Assembly (NCBI GenBank): GCA_002085035.1
Contig: MZGM01000143.1
Location: 1-5,169, forward strand
Origin: Candidatus Zhuqueibacterota bacterium 4484_219
GTDB taxonomy: Bacteria > Zhuqueibacterota > JdFR-76 > 4484-219
Length of the DNA: 5,169 nucleotides
Reading direction: 5' to 3'
The position numbers were made by a program, and so were the translations under genes. The number at the start of each line of letters is the position of its first letter. Within the stretch, counting starts at the first letter, position 1. The notes under the pieces were generated by a model. The model saw only the letters and a program-made list of their open reading frames with translations, was not told the origin of the DNA and made no database searches. Positions 1 to 5,169 of the stretch are shown here, one piece after another.

Positions 1-264
1 TACTAACCTTCCATCAATAGTTCCCCATCCTGTTACAACGCCATCTCCTAAAAATTTGCGGTTTTCAAGCCCAAAATCGCTTGTCCTGTGTAAAGCAAAA
101 GCGTCAATTTCCCGAAAAGATCCCCTGTCAAGTAATAATTCAATTCGTTCCCTCGCAGTTAACCGCCCTTTTTCGTGCTGGATTTTTATCCTCTCAGGAC
201 CGCCTCCCATACGGCTTTTAGCCCTCATTTCGCGTAATTTTTTTATCTTTTCATTTTCTCTCAT
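1..264 (-). CDS. pccB: Acyl-CoA carboxylase carboxyltransferase (beta) subunit, N-terminal part
   Basis: This is the first 88 codons of a gene that runs off the left edge. The protein begins MRENEKIKKLREMRAKS and continues with GRLTARERIELLLDRGSF (about residues 33-50) and GDGVVTGWGTIDGR (about residues 73-86). These are the conserved opening motifs of the biotin-dependent carboxyltransferase family: propionyl-CoA carboxylase beta chain and methylmalonyl-CoA decarboxylase alpha chain. The full family length is about 510-520 residues, so roughly five sixths is missing here. By family knowledge the subunit moves carboxyl from carboxybiotin to propionyl-CoA or a related acyl-CoA in the cytoplasm. 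The start ATG overlaps the stop of the upstream membrane-protein gene as ATGA (4 bases). There is only a weak purine-rich stretch upstream (AGAAGAAA), so translation is probably coupled. The acyl-CoA dehydrogenase in the operon fits a propionyl-CoA or branched-chain pathway. Substrate specificity (propionyl, methylcrotonyl, acetyl or glutaconyl) cannot be decided from this fragment. Confidence 0.9.
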   Translation of the reverse strand, partial: MRENEKIKKLREMRAKSRMGGGPERIKIQHEKGRLTARERIELLLDRGSFREIDAFALHRTSDFGLENRKFLGDGVVTGWGTIDGRLV

Positions 265-674
265 ATAATTTCTTCTACTCTGTAATATTTTCGTACATTC
301 TGACGTGAAAACATCCAAAACACCCAAATAACGATAAACACACTTGTCAATATCATAAAAAGCAAGTTGCCAGTTCTATAAATCTCATTTCCGAAAAACA
401 TTCTATCCAACCAATAGTATCCAAGATAAGCTATGAGTACTAGTTTTGTTAACCTCGGTACCCACTTGACCCCAATCCAGTTTCCATAAAATATGACCAG
501 GAAAGCAATACTCCAAATAAAGCCAGTAATCGCCAAATACAATGGGGTAACTACAAAATATTGTAACAGGAAATCCCAATTTACTAGAGCTATTAATAAT
601 CGAAAAATATTAATTCCTGCAAGTATTAACACAAACCAAGCAAAAAGCGTTACGCTGATTGGTCGGTTATTCAT
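261..674 (-). CDS. Small four-helix membrane protein of unknown function
   Basis: This encodes a 137-residue protein I do not recognise. It is strongly hydrophobic, with four likely membrane helices at about residues 7-29, 38-63, 74-94 and 102-122. It ends in a basic and aromatic tail (RQNVRKYYRVEEII), which would lie in the cytoplasm by the positive-inside rule. There is no signal peptide distinct from helix 1, no cysteine, and no obvious catalytic motif. I chose the ATG at 674. An upstream TTG at 686 in the same frame would add four residues but has no ribosome binding site. With the ATG start, the gene overlaps the stop of the dehydrogenase gene by 8 bases, and its own stop overlaps the start of the carboxylase gene by 4 bases. 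It is therefore translated as part of the acyl-CoA operon. The role is unknown. A membrane anchor, a transport partner or a passenger gene are all possible, and nothing in the sequence decides between them. Confidence 0.8.
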   Translation of the reverse strand: MNNRPISVTLFAWFVLILAGINIFRLLIALVNWDFLLQYFVVTPLYLAITGFIWSIAFLVIFYGNWIGVKWVPRLTKLVLIAYLGYYWLDRMFFGNEIYRTGNLLFMILTSVFIVIWVFWMFSRQNVRKYYRVEEII

Positions 675-1710
675 TGTACTGCTCAAAAGACAATGTTATT
701 TTCCCCATTTGGTGCCCACTCTCCAATAGAGACTGCGCTTTTTTAGCCTCATTCAATCCAAAATTGGCCCCAATAACCGGTTTCAACTTTCCATCGAATA
801 CTAATTTCATAACACGACTAAAATCATCTCGAGTTCCCATACTGGAACCAATTATTGTCAAATGTTTTGAGAAAATAAAGCGATTATCGATCTCAAACTT
901 CGGGCCTCCGGTATTTCCAACGGTCAATATTCGTCCTCCCTTCGCTGCAGCACGAAAACTTAGAGGGAAAGTAGTTCCAACATTATCAACGATAACATCA
1001 ACTCCTCTTTTCTTTGTCAGTTTATAAATTTCTTTCGACCAATCTTCTGATTTTGAGCGGTCTATTAGAAAATCTGCACCTAAGGATTCAGCCAATTCCA
1101 GCTTTTTCAAATTTGATCCCACTACGTAAACAATTGCCCCAGCTAATTTGGCGATTTGAATACTCGCTGTGTTAACTCCTCCTGAAGCACCAATAATAAG
1201 TACCGTCTCACCTGGGGTAACATTTGCTCTTGTTATTAAAGAATGCCAAGCAGTATGAAAAACGAGACCAGCAGCTGCAGCTTTTTGTGCATCAAACTCA
1301 ACAGGTAAGGCAAGTAAATTTTTTGCTGGAACAGCGACATATTCTGCATACGTCCCCCACCGATTTTCTCCAAGCAATCCCCATCGCACACACCGGTTCT
1401 CATACCCCGCAATACAATACTCACAATTGCCACAACCTAGGTTTGCATTAATAACAACTCTATCTCCCACATTCCAATTCTTCACATTGGAACCCAGAGC
1501 TACAACTTCACCTGCTCCATCCGCTCCTGTAACAAACGGATAAGGAATTCTTAAACCAGGCCACCCCTCTCTCACCCAAATATCCAACCGATTCAGCGCA
1601 GCAAATTCCAGTTTTACTAGCACTTCATCATTAGACGGTGTTGGAACATCCAAATCCCCAAACTTGAGAACCTCGACTCCCCCATGGTGATCAAAGTATA
1701 CAGCTTTCAT
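667..1710 (-). CDS. Medium-chain dehydrogenase/reductase (zinc-type ADH-like) without catalytic zinc ligands
   Basis: This 347-residue protein has the full length and domain order of the MDR superfamily: an N-terminal GroES-like domain (about 1-150), then a Rossmann NAD(P)-binding domain (about 150-300). The structural zinc loop is intact, with Cys93, Cys96, Cys99 and Cys107 in the spacing C-x2-C-x2-C-x7-C. The catalytic zinc site is not. Where alcohol dehydrogenases have Cys-x-x-Asp this protein has N40-R-L-D43, and where they have Gly-His-Glu it has G62-A-D64. The nucleotide-binding motif is GASGGVN at 174-180, in which the usual last Gly is Asn. These features suggest an NAD(P)H-dependent reductase of the quinone or enoyl reductase kind, with an unknown substrate, rather than a true alcohol dehydrogenase. 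The start at 1710 is supported by GGAGAGAG at 1714-1721. The acyl-CoA dehydrogenase gene ends 42 bases upstream, so the two are probably cotranscribed. Many annotations would call it simply 'alcohol dehydrogenase'. Confidence 0.9.
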   Translation of the reverse strand: MKAVYFDHHGGVEVLKFGDLDVPTPSNDEVLVKLEFAALNRLDIWVREGWPGLRIPYPFVTGADGAGEVVALGSNVKNWNVGDRVVINANLGCGNCEYCIAGYENRCVRWGLLGENRWGTYAEYVAVPAKNLLALPVEFDAQKAAAAGLVFHTAWHSLITRANVTPGETVLIIGASGGVNTASIQIAKLAGAIVYVVGSNLKKLELAESLGADFLIDRSKSEDWSKEIYKLTKKRGVDVIVDNVGTTFPLSFRAAAKGGRILTVGNTGGPKFEIDNRFIFSKHLTIIGSSMGTRDDFSRVMKLVFDGKLKPVIGANFGLNEAKKAQSLLESGHQMGKITLSFEQYNE

Positions 1711-1752
1711 ATTCTCTCTCCATAATGAATCACATAAACCGCATACAAAATC

Positions 1753-2799
1753 TTATCTCAGTCCAGTTTCCAATCGGGATATAACAAGCCTTTGTATTTC
1801 GCTCGTCCCCTCGTAAATCTCAGTTATCTTAGCATCACGATACCGTTGGCCAGTTTTTTTCGATTTTTCCTTTGCCATCGCTGCATTATAAATTAATAAA
1901 CGGCTTGCTTCTATTCTTGTCTTCATATCAGCCAATTTAAAGGATATACCTTGGAACTGTCCAATTTTTTTTCCAAAAGCTTCTCGCTCCTGGACATAAG
2001 CAAGACTTGCTTCATAAGCTGCCTCAGCAATCCCCAATGATTGAGACGCAATTCCAATTCTTCCTGCATCCAATACCGTCATTGCAATTTTAAATCCCAT
2101 ACCCTCATCACCTAAACGGTTTGCAACCGGTAATTTGTAATTCTCATATAATATTTCGCTGGTCGCTGATGCCCGAATTCCCATCTTTGGCTCTTTCTTT
2201 CCGCGTATAAATCCAGGTTTGTCTGCTTCAACAATAAATGCCGTTACACCATGATGTTTTTTCTCGGGTTCAGTCATCATAAAAACAATTACAAAATCCG
2301 CAACTGGGCCACTGGTTACCCATGACTTTCTCCCATTCAAAATGTAATAATCACCTTCTAGTTTAGCAAGACTTCTCATTGTGCCAGCATCAGAACCTGA
2401 CATGGGTTCAGTGAGAGAGTACGCACCAATTTTTTGGCCACTTGCTACCGGCATCAGGTACTTTCGCTTCTGCTCTTCCGTACCGAATTTCATTATCGCA
2501 TAGCAGAAAAGAGAATTATTTACAGACATGATCGTCCCATGTGAAGCATCTGCCTTGCTAATCTCTTCTAATGCCAAAACATACGCGAGGGTATCCATTT
2601 CAGCACCACCATATTTCTCTGGCACCTCAATCCCCATAAACCCCATTTCACCCATTTTACGAATTGTTTCCAATGGGAAATCCCCAGACTCATCAAATTC
2701 CGCTGCAATCGGCGCAACCTCATTCTGAGCAAAATCCCTTGCAGCCTGACGAATCATTTCATGTTCCTGCGTAATATTAAACATATGACTTGAAACCAT
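1753..2799 (-). CDS. Acyl-CoA dehydrogenase with an internal in-frame deletion
   Basis: The 348-residue protein belongs to the acyl-CoA dehydrogenase family: FAD flavoproteins that oxidise acyl-CoA to trans-2-enoyl-CoA and pass electrons to electron-transfer flavoprotein. Visible family motifs are VNNSL (93-97), the flavin/substrate loop YSLTEPMSGSDA (127-138), WVTSG (160-164), GRIGIASQSLGIAEA (246-260), EREAFGKKIGQFQ (271-283) and the catalytic base Glu330 in IYEGTSEIQR. It resembles short-chain (butyryl-CoA) or branched-chain members most. Family members are about 380 residues long. Here Tyr320 is joined directly to Arg321, giving GQRY-RDAKI, and about 37-41 residues normally found between them are absent, including the Q-x-x-GG-x-G(Y/F) motif. 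No stop or frameshift is visible, but activity is doubtful. The start at 2799 follows a strong GGGAGGGG at 2804-2811; a second in-frame ATG at 2784 has no such site. It is the first gene of the leftward operon. Confidence 0.92.
   Translation of the reverse strand: MVSSHMFNITQEHEMIRQAARDFAQNEVAPIAAEFDESGDFPLETIRKMGEMGFMGIEVPEKYGGAEMDTLAYVLALEEISKADASHGTIMSVNNSLFCYAIMKFGTEEQKRKYLMPVASGQKIGAYSLTEPMSGSDAGTMRSLAKLEGDYYILNGRKSWVTSGPVADFVIVFMMTEPEKKHHGVTAFIVEADKPGFIRGKKEPKMGIRASATSEILYENYKLPVANRLGDEGMGFKIAMTVLDAGRIGIASQSLGIAEAAYEASLAYVQEREAFGKKIGQFQGISFKLADMKTRIEASRLLIYNAAMAKEKSKKTGQRYRDAKITEIYEGTSEIQRLVISRLETGLR
1837..1842 (-). other. Junction of the in-frame deletion in the acyl-CoA dehydrogenase gene
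   Basis: The codons for Tyr320 (1840-1842) and Arg321 (1837-1839) meet here. On the N-terminal side the protein matches the family up to KKTGQRY, where relatives continue with a '(S/T)KEAAMAKL' helix. On the C-terminal side it resumes with RDAKITEIYEG, which relatives have after '...VERYY' or '...AERHY'. The 'RY' on one side and 'R-x-Y' on the other suggest the deletion used a short repeat such as CGGTAT, but only one copy remains, so this is inference. An assembly collapse would look the same. Confidence 0.65.
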
Positions 2800-2835
2800 T
2801 GAACCCCTCCCAATAATATCGTTTTACATACCCAT

Positions 2836-2856
2836 ATGATCCAGATTTTCGATCAT
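2836..2856. repeat. Inverted repeat ATGATC-N9-GATCAT, possible operator
   Basis: Two perfect 6-base arms (2836-2841 and 2851-2856) surround a 9-base spacer. The repeat lies just downstream of the predicted start of the leftward transcript, about +8 to +28. A repressor of the TetR or GntR type could block transcription there. The arms are short, so chance is possible; a weak RNA hairpin is the other reading. Confidence 0.35.
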
Positions 2857-2870
2857 CTACAGACATTAAA

Positions 2871-2879
2871 ATTATAGCA
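2871..2879 (-). promoter_or_regulatory. Extended -10 promoter for the acyl-CoA dehydrogenase operon
   Basis: Read on the minus strand, this is TGCTATAAT: a perfect TATAAT hexamer (2871-2876) with the extended TG one base before it. The -35 position at 17-base spacing (2894-2899) reads AAGCAT, which is poor, as is usual for extended -10 promoters. The predicted start of transcription is near 2864, giving a leader of about 65 bases before the ATG at 2799. That leader contains the inverted repeat at 2836-2856. Confidence 0.6.
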
Positions 2880-2884
2880 TGGTA

Positions 2885-2911
2885 AAGCAAAATATGCTTA
2901 TTTATATAAAT
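2885..2911. repeat. AT-rich inverted repeats in the divergent promoter region
   Basis: Two adjacent symmetric elements are seen. AAGCA-N5-TGCTT lies at 2885-2899 and overlaps the -35 region of the leftward promoter. A perfect 12-base palindrome, ATTTATATAAAT, lies at 2900-2911. Their place between two divergent promoters suits a regulator binding site. In AT-rich DNA such palindromes also arise by chance, so the functional claim is weak. Confidence 0.3.
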
Positions 2912-2955
2912 GTATATTTCTTTCATATTCACTGCGCCTGTTCAGATAAGCTTGC

Positions 2956-2983
2956 TTGACAGCCCATAAAAGTGAGATATACT
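2956..2983 (+). promoter_or_regulatory. Sigma-70-type promoter for gatC-gatA
   Basis: A perfect -35 hexamer TTGACA (2956-2961) is followed after 16 bases by TATACT (2978-2983), a one-mismatch -10 hexamer. Transcription would start near 2990, leaving a leader of about 24 bases before the gatC ATG at 3014. The promoter overlaps an upstream in-frame GTG (2972), which shows that GTG is not the gatC start. A strong consensus promoter suits a housekeeping operon. Confidence 0.7.
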
Positions 2984-3013
2984 CATTTGGACAATAAATT
3001 ACGTGAGGAATTA

Positions 3014-3334
3014 ATGAAAGAAGAAATAACACTAGAGACTTTCAATCATCTTGTCGAATTAGCTGCTTTAGAACTTTCTAAAGAAGAAGCTGAGTACATC
3101 CGCAAAGAACTCAACAATCAATTAACTTCTATACATCAACTGCAAGCAATCCAGATCGATGACTCTATTTTGCCTACATCCCACGGAATACCTTACACAA
3201 GTGAGATGAGTCCTCCAATTCGCGAAGATAAATTCATTCCATTTGAAGAACCAGACAACATCCTTTCACAAGCCCCCGAGCTCGAAGATAGATACATCGT
3301 CGTCCCTGACATCCCACATACAGATTTGGAATAA
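3014..3334 (+). CDS. gatC: Asp-tRNA(Asn)/Glu-tRNA(Gln) amidotransferase subunit C
   Basis: This 106-residue protein has the GatC pattern. It opens with a short helical region, HLVELAALELSKEEAEYIRK (12-31), followed by a linker and then the conserved PPIREDK (67-73), LSQAPE (84-89) and YIVVPDI (94-100). By family knowledge GatC wraps around and stabilises GatA in the cytoplasmic GatCAB complex, which converts Glu-tRNA(Gln) to Gln-tRNA(Gln) or Asp-tRNA(Asn) to Asn-tRNA(Asn). The usual length is about 95-100 residues, so this is complete. The chosen ATG has GTGAGGA at 3004-3010 in front of it. The longer reading from GTG at 2972 is rejected because it starts inside the -10 region. gatA follows after only 3 bases, so the two are cotranscribed and probably translationally coupled. 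Confidence 0.95.
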   Translation: MKEEITLETFNHLVELAALELSKEEAEYIRKELNNQLTSIHQLQAIQIDDSILPTSHGIPYTSEMSPPIREDKFIPFEEPDNILSQAPELEDRYIVVPDIPHTDLE

Positions 3335-3337
3335 CCT

Positions 3338-4930
3338 ATGGAACTCTGCGATTTCCCTGCACACAAATTATCTAAAATGATTCATAATCGAGAAATCTCG
3401 GCACAAGAGATACTCGATTCAACACTGACGAGAATAGAAAAAGTCGATGGTCGGCCTGGTAGCACAAAACCCTATACACAAACAAGTGAAGATAAAGAAA
3501 AAGTTCATGCCTTTATTACTCTACTTGCTGATGATGCACGCAAGAGAGCACAAGAAATAGATAAATCGATAAAGGAAGGTGATGAACCAGGCCTATTAGC
3601 GGGAATCCCTTATACTGTTAAGGACATTTTCTGTGTAAAAAACACCCCATCTACTGCTGCTTCGAAAATCCTGGCCAATTTTGTCTCGCCATATACAGCT
3701 ACTCCTGCCAAACGATTACAAAACGCAGGTGGTATTTTGCTCGGGAAAGTCAATCTTGATGAATTTACGTATGGCTCATCCAATGAATCATCGGCTTTTC
3801 TCCCCTTTCCAAGAAATCCATGGAACCCTGATCATGTAACTGGCGGCTCTTCTGGCGGAAGTGCAGCTGCTGTGGCGGCAGGGGAAGGCGCACTTTCTCT
3901 TGGAACAGATACTGCGGGGTCCATCCGCCAACCCGCAGCTTTTTGTGGCGTTACAGGGCTAAAGCCAACTTACGGCAGAGTTTCGCGTTATGGGTTAATC
4001 GCTTTTGGGTCTTCTCTTGATTGCCCTGGCCCAATTGCAAAAAACGTCACTGATGTTGCCATGATGCTAAAGGTTATTGCAGGAGCCGATCCACATGACT
4101 CAACTGCTGTAAACCTTCCAGTTGATGATTACCTCCAAAATTTGGAGAACAATATTCGTGGTATGCGTATTGGGCTCTCTCCAGACTATTTCCGGATTAC
4201 TTTCTTTGATACTGACAAAGAAGAATTAATCGAAGCGCCTATTAACGATGAGATCAAAGATATCGTTTATAAAGCAGCTGGTCGTTTAGCAGAAATGGGA
4301 GTAGACATTATTGAAGATATTCCTATGCCACATAATCGATATGGCATTCCAGTTTATTTCGTCATTTCCCGTGTGGAAGCCGCATCTAACCTTCACCGCT
4401 ATGACGGGGTTAAATATGGTTACCGTACACCGGATCAGGTAAAAGAACTAAAAGAACTATACAGAAAATCACGGGGACAAGGCTTTGGCCTTCAACCAAA
4501 ATTGCGAATCCTAATGGGAATGTACGTAAGTGCATCACAATATAGTGAACAATATTACGAAAAAGCCCTACGAGTTCGACGGCTCATCCGCCAGGATTTT
4601 GAAGAAATATTTGACCAAAACGGCAAGTACAAATTAGATGCACTTTTGGCACCAACGACACCAACCACTGCTTTTAAAATCGGAAATATCTATGGGGATT
4701 CTGTATTAATGCAATACTCCGATCAGCTCACTGTTGCAGCAAACCATGCAGGAGTGCCTGCTCTTTCAATACCTGCTGGAATTGATAAGAAGGGTTTGCC
4801 AATTGGTATCCAGTTCATTGGCCAAGATTTTTCCGAAGGGAAACTATTACAAATTGGTAGAGCATTTGAGATAGCGACGGAAACTGATCAATGGCGCTCC
4901 TTAAAGCCGCTGGTACTAAAGAATTTTTAA
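3338..4930 (+). CDS. gatA: Asp-tRNA(Asn)/Glu-tRNA(Gln) amidotransferase subunit A
   Basis: This 530-residue amidase-signature protein releases ammonia from glutamine (or asparagine) for transamidation of mischarged Glu-tRNA(Gln) or Asp-tRNA(Asn) by GatB. The Ser-cisSer-Lys triad is visible: Lys95 in TVKDIF, Ser171 in GGSSGGSA (169-176) and the nucleophile Ser195 in DTAGSIRQPAAFCG (191-204). GLKPTYGRVSRYGL (207-220) is also diagnostic. The loop before the nucleophile reads DTAGS where DTGGS is usual. Typical GatA has about 485 residues. The extra length lies mainly around 37-55 (after RIEKVDG) and around 286-303 (after SPDYF). From memory these resemble insertions in Chloroflexota GatA. The ATG at 3338 lies 3 bases after the gatC stop and has only a weak TGGA-like site upstream, pointing to coupled translation. 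gatB is not in the window: the next gene is a D-aminopeptidase. Transcription is probably from the promoter at 2956-2983. Confidence 0.96.
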   Translation: MELCDFPAHKLSKMIHNREISAQEILDSTLTRIEKVDGRPGSTKPYTQTSEDKEKVHAFITLLADDARKRAQEIDKSIKEGDEPGLLAGIPYTVKDIFCVKNTPSTAASKILANFVSPYTATPAKRLQNAGGILLGKVNLDEFTYGSSNESSAFLPFPRNPWNPDHVTGGSSGGSAAAVAAGEGALSLGTDTAGSIRQPAAFCGVTGLKPTYGRVSRYGLIAFGSSLDCPGPIAKNVTDVAMMLKVIAGADPHDSTAVNLPVDDYLQNLENNIRGMRIGLSPDYFRITFFDTDKEELIEAPINDEIKDIVYKAAGRLAEMGVDIIEDIPMPHNRYGIPVYFVISRVEAASNLHRYDGVKYGYRTPDQVKELKELYRKSRGQGFGLQPKLRILMGMYVSASQYSEQYYEKALRVRRLIRQDFEEIFDQNGKYKLDALLAPTTPTTAFKIGNIYGDSVLMQYSDQLTVAANHAGVPALSIPAGIDKKGLPIGIQFIGQDFSEGKLLQIGRAFEIATETDQWRSLKPLVLKNF

Positions 4931-4952
4931 CAGTAATCCAAGGAGATGCATA

Positions 4953-5169
4953 ATGAAAGTACTTATTGCTGCAGACATGGAGGGAATAACTGGGGTAACA
5001 TCCTGGGATCATGTTTCACCCGACAAACCCGATTACAATCGTTTTCGCAAACTTATGACGCAAGATGTTAACGCTGTAATAGAGGGATGCATAGAAGCCG
5101 GCGCAGACGAAATTATCGTTAGTGATGGACATGCATACGGATACAATATATTAATTGAAGAAATAAATG
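4953..5169 (+). CDS. dppA: M55-family D-aminopeptidase (DppA-like), N-terminal part
   Basis: The first 72 codons are present and the gene runs off the right edge. The protein begins MKVLIAADMEGITGV and contains ADEIIVSDGHAYGYN (51-65). Asp8, Glu10 and His60 coincide in position and context with the zinc ligands of Bacillus subtilis DppA, as I recall them; the remaining ligands (a later His and Glu) would lie beyond the edge. M55 enzymes are cytoplasmic, self-compartmentalising decamers that release N-terminal D-amino acids, for example from D-Ala-D-Ala of cell-wall turnover. Full length is about 270 residues. The start has an excellent AGGAG at 4941-4945, 7 bases before the ATG. It begins 22 bases after the gatA stop with no terminator visible between, so it is probably cotranscribed with gatCA. 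That link has no obvious biochemical logic. Related family members are annotated only as 'M55 family metallopeptidase', so the exact substrate is unsure. Confidence 0.9.
   Translation, partial: MKVLIAADMEGITGVTSWDHVSPDKPDYNRFRKLMTQDVNAVIEGCIEAGADEIIVSDGHAYGYNILIEEIN

Noticed and set aside
56..268. Plus-strand open frame opposite the carboxylase gene
   Set aside because: It lies antisense to a clear PccB/MmdA coding frame, has no family motif, and is explained as a shadow of that gene.
672..686. TTG start at 686 for the small membrane protein
   Set aside because: No Shine-Dalgarno sequence precedes it and it adds only four residues. The ATG at 674 gives the tight overlap with the upstream stop that is typical of coupled genes.
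493..1451. Several plus-strand open frames opposite the membrane-protein and dehydrogenase genes
   Set aside because: All are antisense to well-supported genes, have low-complexity or unnatural composition and no ribosome binding sites worth noting.
2528..2728. Plus-strand open frame opposite the start of the acyl-CoA dehydrogenase
   Set aside because: The minus-strand frame carries all the conserved family motifs; this one has none.
2972..3013. A 14-residue N-terminal extension of GatC from a GTG at 2972
   Set aside because: The GTG lies between the -35 and -10 hexamers of the best promoter, so it would not be transcribed; it lacks a ribosome binding site, and the extension is outside the GatC family pattern. 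The ATG at 3014 has a good GTGAGGA.
4931..4952. Possible terminator between gatA and the D-aminopeptidase gene
   Set aside because: The 22-base gap has no inverted repeat with a T-run; it holds only the ribosome binding site.
4815..5012. Minus-strand open frame across the gatA-dppA boundary
   Set aside because: It crosses two clear plus-strand genes and their intergenic ribosome binding site, and shows no recognisable protein features.

Overview
The window looks like ordinary chromosomal DNA from a bacterium of moderately low GC (roughly 40% by eye). The best guess for the organism is a member of the Chloroflexota, near Anaerolineae. This rests on the GatA protein: from memory, its extra segment after the 'RIEKVDG' helix and a second one after 'SPDYFRITF' resemble GatA proteins of that phylum. 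A search is needed to confirm this. Six genes have a recognisable family and one is a membrane protein of unknown function. I saw no mobile element, CRISPR array, tRNA or rRNA, and no clear terminator.

Layout. Two gene groups diverge from one intergenic region at about 2800-3013. To the left, on the minus strand and in transcription order, lie an acyl-CoA dehydrogenase (2799-1753), a zinc-type medium-chain dehydrogenase/reductase (1710-667), a small four-helix membrane protein (674-261) and the start of an acyl-CoA carboxylase carboxyltransferase subunit of the PccB/MmdA type (264-1, cut by the window edge). The last three overlap each other by 8 and 4 bases, so this is very likely one operon. 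To the right, on the plus strand, lie gatC (3014-3334), gatA (3338-4930) and the start of a DppA-type M55 D-aminopeptidase (from 4953, cut by the window edge), also closely spaced.

How the genes fit together. The left operon looks like short-chain or branched-chain acyl-CoA oxidation leading to propionyl-CoA carboxylation, with an oxidoreductase and a membrane protein of unknown role. The right operon makes two of the three subunits of the tRNA-dependent amidotransferase, plus a peptidase that probably recycles D-amino-acid peptides. gatB is not next to gatCA.

The main anomaly is in the acyl-CoA dehydrogenase. It is collinear with its family from end to end except for an in-frame gap of about 37-41 residues shortly before the catalytic glutamate. 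The gap removes the conserved Q-x-x-GG-x-G(Y/F) segment that binds FAD across the subunit interface. The intergenic region holds two good sigma-70-type promoters back to back and several short inverted repeats that could be operators. I did not find a convincing new multi-gene system.
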